Of a DNA stretch of 25,848 nucleotides, positions 14,923 through 22,818 are shown one piece after another. The position numbers and the translations under genes were made by a program. Under the pieces are notes generated by a model, which was not told the DNA's origin, did no database searches, and was given only the letters and a program-made list of their open reading frames with translations. The DNA is from an uncultured Oscillospiraceae bacterium. Its GTDB lineage: Bacteria > Bacillota > Clostridia > Oscillospirales > Ruminococcaceae. The stretch is taken from assembly GCA_934539585.1 (NCBI GenBank), contig CAKTCT010000039.1, positions 1-25,848 of the forward strand. The letters run 5' to 3'. Within the stretch, counting starts at the first letter, position 1; each line of letters starts with the position of its first letter.

Positions 14923-17328
14923 TTACCGGTCGAATTCCGTCAGCAGGACTTCCCGCCAGGTATCGCTGCCGTCGTCCAGGCGGAAGGTTTTCACCTCATA
15001 GGGGGTGAAGTCCGCGGTCAGGGCCGTACCGATCAGCTCTCCGGAGAAGGCGGCCCGGGCGGGCTTCCCGTCGGTCTCGTAAGCCCGGAGGATCAGGGCC
15101 CTGCCGTCCTCGGACCGCTTCAGAGCGGAAACGGAAACACTGCCGCAGCCGCAGCAGATGCCCTGGTACTGAAGGGGCAGGGTCCCCGCGTGCCAGGTCT
15201 CCACCAGTGCCGTAGGCGGAGCGTTGAGCTCCGCGGCGGCCCGGGTCAGGGCGCTGAAGGACTCCCCGGCGGCCAGGAGGACGTACTGGAACTCGTGCTC
15301 GCCCTGGTCGGTAAAGGGGCTCCGGTCGTTCCGGGGCCGCGCGCCGTGGTCGGCGTAGAGGGGACTGCGGATGGCGGTGAGGTTCAGCAGGTTATCCTGG
15401 AAGGAGAAGCTGTACTTCTTGTCGTTCAAAATAGCCAGCCCGCCGTTCTCGCCCTTGAGGGCCGCCCATTCGTGGCCGAATTCCTCGGTGCCCAGACAGG
15501 GCCGCTTGGTGACGCCGAAGGGAATCTGGCAGTAGGAAGCCGGATTTTCGGCGTTGACGGCGAACCGCAGCTTCAGCATCTTGTGCTTTTCCTGCCAGTT
15601 GAGCTTGGTCTGGACCCGGAGCTTGTCCTCCCCGGCTTCCAGGGTGAAAATCTGGGTCAGGGTGGACGCCCCGTACCGGCTCTCCACCCGGATGGCGGCC
15701 CGGAGGGGCCCTTCCTCCAGAACGGTGAGGACCGCGTCGGTGAACCGGCCGATCTCCCGGTCGAAGGTGAAGATGCCGTGGCTCCAGGTGTCGCTGTGGT
15801 GTTCGTCGATGACCACCGGCTCTGCGCCGGGGCCGGAGAGCAGCTCTTTTTCCGCCGCTTTGTCATAGAGCCGGGCGATCCAGCCGGTGTGGGGGTCGAA
15901 CTCCGCCCGGAGCCTGTCGTTTTCCAGAAGCCACCGGCCCGCGGCGACGCCGGAGGGGAATTCCTCCGCCTGGGCGGGGGCTTCGTGGGAGAAGAAATAG
16001 GTGGCGTACCCCATGGCCGGGATATGTACGTGGAACAGGGTGTCGCTGCGGCCGAAGGCGCTGACGACCTCGCCGAAAACGTGCTGGGAGACCACCGGAT
16101 TGCCCTCACCGTCCACCACGGAAAAGGCCAGCTCGTTGATGGTCACAGGGCCGTCGTAGTCCCAGGAGTGGGGATTGAAGAACAGGACGGGCACACCCTT
16201 GGAGGTATCCCGGGTGTCCACCATCCAGGAAATGGTCTGGAGGGCGTTGTTGGCGGTGCGGCTGGCGATCATCCGGGCCTCCCCGGCGAACATTTTGCAG
16301 TCCTCATAGGCGGATTTGATGGAGGTGCCGCTGAGGATGTCGTGGAAGTGGAGGAACAAAACGTCCTTCCATCCCCGGCGCAGCTCCGCCGTGGGGACCT
16401 CACGCTCCGCCAGCCGGTTGGCCAGGGTGGAGTAGACCTCGGCGTCGCAGAGCTCATGTTCGCTGCGGCGGACGGCGTTTTTGATGCCGGATACCACGGC
16501 GTAGCAGCCGCTGGCGTGGTGCTGCATCTCCTCGGCAAAGACCGGCAGGTCCTCCCGCCGGGCAGCTTTTTGGAAAAAGTCCGCGGGGTCGCCGAAAACC
16601 AGCGCCGGAGTCTCTCCGGACTGCTGGTACTCATGGATTTTCTCGATATTCCGGATGGTGGGCCCGCCGCCGTGGTTGCCCACGCCGTAAAAGAGCATGG
16701 CGTCCTCGGCGTTTTCGTCGCACTCCGCAGCCACCTTCTGCACCCGCTCCTTCAGCTCCTCCACATCCCGGAAGCTGAAGCCGTAGCCGTCGGTGATGCG
16801 GTAGGCCACCACCTCGCTGCCGTCGGGGGAGCGCCAGCGGAACAGGTTCACCGGCAGATGCTTTTCGTGCTCCCCGGGCCGCATGAAGATGTAGGAATCC
16901 ATGCCGCTCTTTTTGAGAATCTGGGGCAGCATTTCGTTGTGGCCGAAGGAATCCACGTCGTACCCCACCGTGGCGGTGACGCCGAACTTTTCCTTATAAT
17001 ACTGCTGGGAGTACAGGCTCTGCCGTGCGAAGCCCTCCCCGGAGGGAAGGTTGCAGTCCGGCTGGACGTACCAGCCGTTGACCGGGATGAAGCGGCCCTC
17101 TTTGACCCGGGCCTTTACCTCCTCGAACATCTCCGGCGCAAACTCCTCGATCCACTCGTAAACGGATACAGAGGAGCAGACGAATTTGAAGTCCGGGAAC
17201 TCCTTCATCCGGTCCAGGGCCGAGCGGATGGTGGCCTTGGCCTCGGCGCTGCCCTCCTGCCAGTGCCAGAGCCACACCGGGTCCAGATGGGCGTTGCCGA
17301 TCATATAAACGTTTTTCACTTGGGACAT
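14923..17328 (-). CDS. GH38 alpha-mannosidase
   Basis: This is an 801-residue zinc-dependent alpha-mannosidase. The zinc ligands His14 and Asp16 lie in G-N-A-H-L-D-P-V-W. The probable nucleophile and third ligand is Asp125 in D-V-D-S-F-G-H, and a fourth ligand is the His in G-N-H-G-G-G-P. The helical mid-domain and a C-terminal beta-sandwich follow in the usual order. GH38 enzymes remove alpha-linked mannose with retention, as from N-glycans or mannosyl-glycerate-type compounds. It has no signal peptide, so mannosides must be imported first. AAGGAGG precedes the ATG. The neighbouring manA and sugar kinases make mannose catabolism a coherent reading, but GH38 members with other alpha-mannoside specificities fit equally. 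Confidence 0.9.
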   Translation of the reverse strand: MSQVKNVYMIGNAHLDPVWLWHWQEGSAEAKATIRSALDRMKEFPDFKFVCSSVSVYEWIEEFAPEMFEEVKARVKEGRFIPVNGWYVQPDCNLPSGEGFARQSLYSQQYYKEKFGVTATVGYDVDSFGHNEMLPQILKKSGMDSYIFMRPGEHEKHLPVNLFRWRSPDGSEVVAYRITDGYGFSFRDVEELKERVQKVAAECDENAEDAMLFYGVGNHGGGPTIRNIEKIHEYQQSGETPALVFGDPADFFQKAARREDLPVFAEEMQHHASGCYAVVSGIKNAVRRSEHELCDAEVYSTLANRLAEREVPTAELRRGWKDVLFLHFHDILSGTSIKSAYEDCKMFAGEARMIASRTANNALQTISWMVDTRDTSKGVPVLFFNPHSWDYDGPVTINELAFSVVDGEGNPVVSQHVFGEVVSAFGRSDTLFHVHIPAMGYATYFFSHEAPAQAEEFPSGVAAGRWLLENDRLRAEFDPHTGWIARLYDKAAEKELLSGPGAEPVVIDEHHSDTWSHGIFTFDREIGRFTDAVLTVLEEGPLRAAIRVESRYGASTLTQIFTLEAGEDKLRVQTKLNWQEKHKMLKLRFAVNAENPASYCQIPFGVTKRPCLGTEEFGHEWAALKGENGGLAILNDKKYSFSFQDNLLNLTAIRSPLYADHGARPRNDRSPFTDQGEHEFQYVLLAAGESFSALTRAAAELNAPPTALVETWHAGTLPLQYQGICCGCGSVSVSALKRSEDGRALILRAYETDGKPARAAFSGELIGTALTADFTPYEVKTFRLDDGSDTWREVLLTEFDR

Positions 17329-17345
17329 GGGAAAACCTCCTTGGT

Positions 17346-18005
17346 TCAGCTGCCGAAAACAGCGCGGTAGTCAGCTTGAAATTTCTCGATGCCTGCGTCG
17401 GTAAGAGGATGCCGGGTCATCTGGACCAGCACCTTGTAGGGGACCGTGGCAATGTCCGCCCCGGCCAGGGCGCAGTCCGTGACGTGGATGGGGTTCCGGA
17501 TGCTGGCGGCGATGATCTCCGTATGGATTTCCGGGTAGTTCCGGAAGACCGCCCCAATGGTCTCCACCAGCCGGATGCCGGGCTGGCCGATGTCGTCCAG
17601 CCTCCCCAGGAAGGGACTGACATAAGCGGCTCCGGCCCGGGCGGCCAGCAGCGCCTGGTTGGCGGAGAAGATCAGGGTGCAGTTGGTGGGGATGCCCTTG
17701 GCGGAAAGCCGCCGGATGGCCTTGAGCCCCTCAACGGTCATGGGGATTTTCACCACCATCCGTCCGGGGTCCAGGGCGAAGATTTCCTCCCCCTCCCGGA
17801 CCATGTCCCCGGCGGTCTCCGTGGTGGCCCTGACCTCGCCGGAAATGGGGCCGTCTACAATGGAGGCGATCTCCCGCAGCGTTTCCAGATAGTCCCGGCC
17901 CTCCTTGGCGATGAGGCTGGGGTTGGTGGTGACGCCTGCGATGATGCCCATGTCGTTGGCCTTGCGAATTTCCTCCACATTGGCGGTATCGATGAAAAAC
18001 TTCAT
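17346..18005 (-). CDS. Transaldolase / fructose-6-phosphate aldolase (FSA/TalC type)
   Basis: This 219-residue short-form transaldolase-family enzyme forms a Schiff base through Lys86 in M-V-V-K-I-P-M-T. Asp6 (F-F-I-D-T-A) and V-T-T-N-P-S near residue 25 match the family. Members either transfer dihydroxyacetone units (transaldolase) or split ketose phosphates (fructose-6-phosphate aldolase). A single sequence does not separate the two reliably. The gene sits 17 bases upstream of the GH38 start and 30 bases after the aldolase. With the sedoheptulokinase-like enzyme, a C7-phosphate route is conceivable. AAAGGA precedes the start. Confidence 0.9.
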   Translation of the reverse strand: MKFFIDTANVEEIRKANDMGIIAGVTTNPSLIAKEGRDYLETLREIASIVDGPISGEVRATTETAGDMVREGEEIFALDPGRMVVKIPMTVEGLKAIRRLSAKGIPTNCTLIFSANQALLAARAGAAYVSPFLGRLDDIGQPGIRLVETIGAVFRNYPEIHTEIIAASIRNPIHVTDCALAGADIATVPYKVLVQMTRHPLTDAGIEKFQADYRAVFGS

Positions 18006-18035
18006 AAACCGGGTCCTTTCTACCTTATAACTGTA

Positions 18036-18959
18036 TTATCCCAGGGACGCCAGAAGGTCGTCGGTGATGCGGGTCATGTAATCCACCTCCTGGGCCATGA
18101 GGGGGGAGAACCTGGCGGGATCGTTGGAGCGGCAGTTGATGGTACTCAGGACCCCCAGCTTTTTCAGGCTGTACTTGGCGTTGACGGGGTAGCACTGGCC
18201 CTCCATCCGGGAGCAAAGGCTCAGATGGGCCTGGATGCGCTCCGCCAGCTCCGGCTGGTTCTTCCAGCAGGCCAGGAGCTTGGCGTAAAGAGCGGCGTGG
18301 AAGTTCGCCATGATCCCGGAGAACCCGGCGGCCCCCGCCCGCATGGAATCCAGCAGGGTGGAGGAGTTGGCGTTGAAAAGCCGGAGGGGAGACCCCTTGA
18401 TGATGTCCAGCCGTCTCCGGATGACGTCCATGTCGCAGCAGGTATCCTTTAAAAAGAGGAACCGTCCGGAATCCGCCGCAAAACGGATTTCCTCGTCGCT
18501 GAGCAGGTGCTTGTAGGGCGCCGGGCACTCGTAAAGCCCCAGGGGAAGCTCCGGGTCCAACGCGTCCATCAGGCGCTGGAGGTTTTCCAGCCACTCAGCG
18601 GCGTTGCGGCCGTGACAGTGGCAGTCCATGCGGTTGGTGATGAGGACCACGGCGTCCACCCCGGCGGCGGCCACCGCCTGGAGCTCCGCCTTCTGGTCCT
18701 CCAGATCGTAAGAAGTGTGTCCGGAAGCGATGACCGGAATGGAGGCATGACTCTTGACGAATTCCGCAATGCGGACCCGCTCCCGGAGGCTCAGGAAGAA
18801 CATTTCGCTGGACTGGCAGACGGCAAAGAGCCCGTCGGCGCCGTTTTCCTCGTACCAATGAATGAGCCGCTCCAGGGAGGGATAGTCCACCCGCCCGTCG
18901 TTTGTGTAGGGTGTCAGCATGACCGGCCACATACCGCCGGGATTTTGAATGGTATCCAT
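18036..18959 (-). CDS. DHDPS/NAL-superfamily class I aldolase, divergent active site
   Basis: This 307-residue TIM-barrel aldolase is related to dihydrodipicolinate synthase and N-acetylneuraminate lyase. The Schiff-base lysine is Lys171 (F-L-K-D-T) and the proton-relay tyrosine is Tyr143 (G-L-Y-E-C-P). The usual T-G-E substrate loop is changed to C-Q-S-S-E-M, and the usual Y-N-x-P is Y-E-C-P, so neither classical activity should be assumed. A pyruvate-type retro-aldol or a related carbonyl reaction on a sugar acid is the likely chemistry. I set the start at 18959, behind GGAGG (18967-18971). A longer TTG-initiated reading from 19010 would begin inside the -35 box and is rejected. It is the first gene of the minus-strand operon. 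Confidence 0.8.
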   Translation of the reverse strand: MDTIQNPGGMWPVMLTPYTNDGRVDYPSLERLIHWYEENGADGLFAVCQSSEMFFLSLRERVRIAEFVKSHASIPVIASGHTSYDLEDQKAELQAVAAAGVDAVVLITNRMDCHCHGRNAAEWLENLQRLMDALDPELPLGLYECPAPYKHLLSDEEIRFAADSGRFLFLKDTCCDMDVIRRRLDIIKGSPLRLFNANSSTLLDSMRAGAAGFSGIMANFHAALYAKLLACWKNQPELAERIQAHLSLCSRMEGQCYPVNAKYSLKKLGVLSTINCRSNDPARFSPLMAQEVDYMTRITDDLLASLG

Positions 18960-18981
18960 AGAAAAACCTCCTTTTTCTATC

Positions 18982-19010
18982 AGTATAAAAGAAAAATGCA
19001 ATTTTGTCAA
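18982..19010 (-). promoter_or_regulatory. Consensus promoter of the minus-strand operon
   Basis: On the minus strand TTGACA (19005-19010) and TATACT (18982-18987) are separated by exactly 17 bases in AT-rich sequence. The predicted transcript would start near 18975, a few bases before the ribosome site of the aldolase gene. It leaves a very short leader with no room for a riboswitch. Confidence 0.8.
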
Positions 19011-19033
19011 CAGTTATTACTAAGATGATACAA

Positions 19034-19092
19034 ATTTCCCATCTGCAACACGTCCGGGAAATAATTTCCCGCGCAATAATCGGATATTTCCC
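19034..19092. promoter_or_regulatory. Operator cluster: repeated ATTTCCC boxes with a 17-bp palindrome
   Basis: ATTTCCC occurs at 19034-19040, 19064-19070 and 19086-19092, in the same orientation. An inverted copy GGGAAAT at 19056-19062 makes the palindrome CGGGAAATAATTTCCCG (19055-19071) with the second box. Successive starts are 30 and 22 bases apart, close to whole helical turns. The cluster lies upstream of both divergent -35 boxes, where an activator would bind. The AraC-type regulator of the locus is the obvious candidate ligand, which is inference. Confidence 0.55.
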
Positions 19093-19098
19093 AGGATG

Positions 19099-19108
19099 TC
19101 CGGCCGGA
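19099..19108. promoter_or_regulatory. 10-bp palindrome TCCGGCCGGA in the divergent control region
   Basis: A perfect palindrome lies 37 bases upstream of the plus-strand -35 box. Its half, CCGGAAA when extended, resembles TTTCCGG found in the promoter spacer of the AraC-type gene (22825-22830). It may be a second regulator site, but it is short and the region is GC-rich. Confidence 0.3.
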
Positions 19109-19144
19109 AAAGTGGTTTTTTGTGAAAAGCGGCGAAAATGTAAC

Positions 19145-19173
19145 TTGACGCCTGAAAAATCGGCGGCTATACT
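19145..19173 (+). promoter_or_regulatory. Consensus promoter of the ABC-importer operon
   Basis: TTGACG (19145-19150) and TATACT (19168-19173) are separated by 17 bases. The predicted start, near 19180, falls in a 14-bp palindrome, and the ribosome site of the first permease follows at 19201-19207. Confidence 0.8.
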
Positions 19174-19184
19174 GTAAATACAGT
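19171..19184. promoter_or_regulatory. Palindromic operator at the importer transcription start
   Basis: ACTGTA-AA-TACAGT is a 14-bp inverted repeat with perfect 6-base arms. It overlaps the end of the -10 box and the predicted start site. This is the classic position for a repressor operator. A dimeric GntR- or LacI-type repressor would fit, but none is encoded in the window. Confidence 0.6.
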
Positions 19185-19216
19185 TTACGAACGATTCCCG
19201 AAGGAGGTATTCCGAA

Positions 19217-20176
19217 ATGGCAGCTGTCCGAACCATGGCCTCCGCCCAAGGGGCCGCGGTCCCGCAATCCAAGTGGGCGGTGATCCGCAGAAAGATCTGG
19301 GCCAGCCGATACCTGTACTTGCTGTTCTTCCTCCCATTTGTTTACTTCATCGTCTTCAAATACGGCGCAATGGTCTGGCTGACCATTGCCTTTAAGGATT
19401 ACAACGCCATCGTGGGCCTTTTCAGGAGCCCCTGGGTAGGCTTCAAGTACTTTAAGATTTTCTTCGCCGCCCCGGACTTCTTCCGCCTCCTGCGGAACAC
19501 CCTCCTTTTAAGCGTGTACAGCCTCCTGTGGGGCTTTCCCATGCCCATTATCCTGGCGCTGCTCATCAACGAGGTCCATAACAAGCGCTTTAAGAAGATC
19601 GTCCAGAACATTTCCTATCTGCCCCACTTTTTCTCCACGGTCATCGTCTGCGGCATTGTGGTGAATATGCTGTCCACCAGCGGCATCGTCAACCAGTTCC
19701 TGTCCGTATTCAATCTCGGCCCCGTGGCCTTCCTGACCAATCCCCGGTATTTCCGGACCATTTACATCGCCTCCGGCATCTGGCAGGGCGTGGGCTGGGG
19801 CTCCATCGTCTACCTGGCGGCCCTCAGCGGCGTGGACCCGGGACTTTACGAATCCGCCATCATCGATGGCGCAGGCAAGCTCCAGCAGATGTGGTACATC
19901 AGTATCCCCTCCATCCTGCCCATTATCACCATTCAGTTCCTGCTCTCCCTGGGCGGACTGATGTCCGTGGGATTCGAAAAGGTCCTGCTTCTTTATAACG
20001 GAAGCGTCTATGAGACCGCCGACGTCATTTCCACCTACGTCTACCGCCGGGGCCTGCAAAGCTCCGAATTCAGCTACGCCACGGCAGTGGGCATGTTCGA
20101 GTCCGCCATCAACGTCCTGCTGGTCTGGGCGGCCAACAAGATTTCCCGCCATGTCGGCGAAACCAGCCTGTGGTAA
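19217..20176 (+). CDS. ABC sugar permease, LplB-type (CUT1)
   Basis: This 319-residue inner-membrane permease has about six membrane segments, the first at roughly residues 34-55 (Y-L-L-F-F-L-P-F-V-Y-F). The cytoplasmic EAA loop, which docks the ATPase, is E-S-A-I-I-D-G-A-G near residues 214-222, followed by I-S-I-P-S-I-L-P. It pairs with the next gene to form the channel of an oligosaccharide importer. AAGGAGG at 19201-19207 defines the start, nine bases before the ATG. It is the first gene of the importer operon, divergent from the catabolic operon and sharing its control region. The ATPase is not encoded here; in related Firmicutes a single MsmX-type ATPase serves many such systems. Confidence 0.92.
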   Translation: MAAVRTMASAQGAAVPQSKWAVIRRKIWASRYLYLLFFLPFVYFIVFKYGAMVWLTIAFKDYNAIVGLFRSPWVGFKYFKIFFAAPDFFRLLRNTLLLSVYSLLWGFPMPIILALLINEVHNKRFKKIVQNISYLPHFFSTVIVCGIVVNMLSTSGIVNQFLSVFNLGPVAFLTNPRYFRTIYIASGIWQGVGWGSIVYLAALSGVDPGLYESAIIDGAGKLQQMWYISIPSILPIITIQFLLSLGGLMSVGFEKVLLLYNGSVYETADVISTYVYRRGLQSSEFSYATAVGMFESAINVLLVWAANKISRHVGETSLW

Positions 20177-20191
20177 GAAAGGAGGAGCCCC

Positions 20192-21082
20192 ATGATCGTC
20201 GGAAAACGCAAAACCAAAGGGGAAGTCACCTTTGATATCGTAAACGCTCTCATCCTGCTCATCGTCTGCCTCTGTATGCTGCTGCCGGTGTGGCACATGC
20301 TGGTGGTGTCCTTGAGCAACGCCCTGGCCGTCTCCCGGGGGGAGGTGTCCTTCTGGCCGGTGGGGATCAACTTCAAAGCCTACCGGGCGCTGCTTTCCAA
20401 TAAGTACATCCCCCGGTCCTTCCTGAATTCCGTGGTCTACACCGTCCTGGGCACCGCGGTGAACATGGTCATGACCGTCCTCTGCGCCTACCCCCTGTCC
20501 CGGAAGCACTTTTACGGCCGGAACTTCTTCGCCTTTCTCATCATCTTCACCATGTTCTTCAACGCGGGGATGATCTCCAATTACATGGTGGTCAAGACCC
20601 TCCACCTGCGGAACACCATCTTCGCCATCATCTTCCCCGGAGCCATCAGCGTGATGAACATGGTCATCATGCGGACCTTTTTCCAGGGCATCCCCCAGGA
20701 GCTGTACGAATCCGCCTACCTGGACGGGGCCAACGACCTGCAGATTCTGACGAAGATCGTCATCCCCCTGTCCACGGCCACCTTTGCCACCCTGGGCCTT
20801 TTCTACGCCGTGGGCCACTGGAACTCCTGGTTCAGCGCCCTGATCTATCTGGACGACCAGGCGGCCATGCCCATGCAGCTGTGGATGCGTTCCGTGGTCA
20901 TCGAGGCCAGCACCTCCGGCTTCAACGATTATATGAGTAAGCAAGAGGGCGAGTATGAGATCATCGGTGTCAGCGTCCGCTACGCCATGGTGTTCATCGC
21001 CATGCTCCCCATCCTCTGTGTATACCCGTTCATCCAAAAATACTTCGTAAAGGGGGTCATGGTCGGTTCCTTGAAAGGGTAA
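20192..21082 (+). CDS. ABC sugar permease, LplC/YtcP-type (CUT1)
   Basis: This 296-residue partner permease has about six membrane segments. Its EAA motif, E-S-A-Y-L-D-G-A-N-D followed by I-V-I-P-L-S, lies near residues 173-190. The C-terminus, F-V-K-G-V-M-V-G-S-L-K-G, is the family signature and matches the broken permease at 660-830 closely. AAAGGAGG lies just upstream of the ATG, 15 bases after the preceding stop. It works with the preceding permease and the lipoprotein that follows. Confidence 0.92.
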   Translation: MIVGKRKTKGEVTFDIVNALILLIVCLCMLLPVWHMLVVSLSNALAVSRGEVSFWPVGINFKAYRALLSNKYIPRSFLNSVVYTVLGTAVNMVMTVLCAYPLSRKHFYGRNFFAFLIIFTMFFNAGMISNYMVVKTLHLRNTIFAIIFPGAISVMNMVIMRTFFQGIPQELYESAYLDGANDLQILTKIVIPLSTATFATLGLFYAVGHWNSWFSALIYLDDQAAMPMQLWMRSVVIEASTSGFNDYMSKQEGEYEIIGVSVRYAMVFIAMLPILCVYPFIQKYFVKGVMVGSLKG

Positions 21083-21123
21083 AGGCGTTTTTCGAATACC
21101 AATATCAGAAGGGAGATTTCACA

Positions 21124-22770
21124 ATGAAAACCAATTGGATCAAGCGCGGGCTGACACTCCTCTGCTGCGGCATGCTCATGGCCGGAATGACCGGCTGCGG
21201 AGACAAAGGCGGTTCCTCCAGCTCCACCCCCGGCTCCAAGACGGAGAGCTCCACTCCCACGTCCCAGAGCGGTTCCGCCTCCTCGGGCAAGCTCCTTGAC
21301 GAGCCCCTGGAGATCGAGTTCCTCTTAGGCGGCAACGACAACTTCGATCCCGACGGCATCATGATGAAGGAGATCGAGGAGAAAACCAACGTTCACCTGA
21401 AGATCAACGCCATCCCCAGCGACTACGGCACCAAGCGCAACACCATGCTGGCCAGCAACGACATCCCCGACGCCGTCTGGTGCGAGCTGACCAACATCAA
21501 GCAGTACGGTCCCCTGGGCATGTTCCTGAACCTCTCCGATTATGAGGAGGATATGCCCAACTACATGGCCCTGATTAACGCCGACGACCGGAAGGACGCC
21601 ACCAAGGTCCTCTACCTGGACGGCAATCTGTACACCTTCGCCCGGCTGGAGCGCTACCGCGTCCCCGTGGCCACCGCCGCCGTCATCCGCACCGACCTCC
21701 TGGAGAAGAACAACCTTCCCATGCCCACCACCTTCGAGGAGCTCTTTGAAACCTTCATGAAGCTCAAGGAAATCTACCCCGATAAGTACATGCTGTCCAG
21801 CCGCCAGGGCACCAACTACCTGGTAGGACAGTTCGCCTACCCCCTGGGCAGCGGCGGCTTCCCCACCTTCCTGAAAACCAACCCCATGTACTATGAGCCC
21901 AACGACAACGCCTACCGCTTCGGCCCCATCCACGAGAATTTCAAGGTGGTCCTGGATTACCTCCACCGCCTCTATGAGAACAAGCTCCTGGACCCCGACT
22001 ACGGCACCAACAGCGGCGACGAATTCGTGGAGAAGATGTCCAACGGCTCCCTGCTGTTCTACTATGACAACAACTCCCTGGCCTCCCGGAACTACAACGT
22101 GGCCCTCCAGGACAAAGACCCCGACGCCAAGCTGGACTATATGGACCCCCTCCAGAACTCCTTCGGCGAGACCCGGGCCTACATCTTCCAGAAAGACTGG
22201 CTGGAGCGCAACGACGTGGTCATCAACGCCAAGGTGAAACGCCCCCACGACGTGGTGAAGTTCTTTGACTGGCTCTACTCCGAGGAAGGCGCTCTCATCA
22301 GCAACTTCGGCAAGGAAGGCGAAACCTACGTGGTGGAAGACGGCAAGGCCAAGATCGCCCCCGCCATGTATGAGAAGTTCGCCGACGTGCCCAAGAGCAA
22401 CCTCCACAGCGAGATCGACAAGTACATCGGCGGCGGCCATTACTTCGACGTCTATCGCGACGAGTCCTTCCAGGCCGAGTGCGCCCCCGAGCTGTTCATC
22501 GAACAGGGCGAGCGGATCCGGAAGAACGTGGAAGCCGGCAAGATCCAGTACGCCAAGGACGACATGGTCCTGATCTTCACCAACGAGGAGCAGGATAAGC
22601 TGGCCACCCTCCAGGCCAACACCCTGACGGTGTTCAACTCCAACATCGACCGCTTCATCACCGGCGACCGCCCCATTTCCGAGTTTGACGCCTTCGTGGA
22701 GGAGCTGAAGGCCCAGGGCGCGGAAGAAATGGAAAAGATTTACAACGATGCCTACGACCGCATCAAATAG
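21124..22770 (+). CDS. Extracellular sugar-binding lipoprotein (LplA-type, CUT1)
   Basis: This 548-residue solute-binding protein is anchored to the outer face of the membrane. Residues 1-24 form a lipoprotein signal peptide with lipobox M-T-G-C (Cys25), followed by a Ser/Thr/Gly linker to about residue 58. The remainder is the two-lobe binding fold, with the LplA-like stretches I-P-D-A-V-W and M-F-L-N-L-S-D-Y. It gives the importer its specificity, probably for an oligosaccharide given the large size. AAGGGAG at 21109-21115 sets the start. The codon use (AAC, GAC, AAG, CCC) is strongly biased compared with neighbouring genes, suggesting high expression. The stop is followed by a hairpin at 22786-22815. 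Confidence 0.92.
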   Translation: MKTNWIKRGLTLLCCGMLMAGMTGCGDKGGSSSSTPGSKTESSTPTSQSGSASSGKLLDEPLEIEFLLGGNDNFDPDGIMMKEIEEKTNVHLKINAIPSDYGTKRNTMLASNDIPDAVWCELTNIKQYGPLGMFLNLSDYEEDMPNYMALINADDRKDATKVLYLDGNLYTFARLERYRVPVATAAVIRTDLLEKNNLPMPTTFEELFETFMKLKEIYPDKYMLSSRQGTNYLVGQFAYPLGSGGFPTFLKTNPMYYEPNDNAYRFGPIHENFKVVLDYLHRLYENKLLDPDYGTNSGDEFVEKMSNGSLLFYYDNNSLASRNYNVALQDKDPDAKLDYMDPLQNSFGETRAYIFQKDWLERNDVVINAKVKRPHDVVKFFDWLYSEEGALISNFGKEGETYVVEDGKAKIAPAMYEKFADVPKSNLHSEIDKYIGGGHYFDVYRDESFQAECAPELFIEQGERIRKNVEAGKIQYAKDDMVLIFTNEEQDKLATLQANTLTVFNSNIDRFITGDRPISEFDAFVEELKAQGAEEMEKIYNDAYDRIK

Positions 22771-22785
22771 ACAGGACCTCCAAGG

Positions 22786-22815
22786 TTTCCAGGGCGCATC
22801 GACACGCCCTGGAAA
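22786..22815. terminator. Hairpin after the lipoprotein gene, likely partial terminator
   Basis: TTTCCAGGGCG (22786-22796) and CGCCCTGGAAA (22805-22815) form a perfect 11-bp stem with an 8-base loop. The following bases are not T-rich, so readthrough is likely. Its place, between the abundant binding protein and the regulator gene, fits a role in lowering regulator expression or protecting the upstream mRNA. Confidence 0.6.
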
Positions 22816-22818
22816 TCC

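Noticed and set aside
11768..18005. Sulfo-sugar pathway (FSA-type transaldolase as in sulfo-TAL, with a sulfonate-cleaving glycyl radical enzyme)
   Set aside because: No sulfoquinovosidase, sulfolactaldehyde enzyme or sulfonate exporter is visible. The mannosidase and galactosidase context points to ordinary glycans.
18960..19010. Extended N-terminus of the aldolase from a TTG at 19010
   Set aside because: The extension overlaps a perfect -35/-10 pair and the ribosome site that serves the ATG at 18959.
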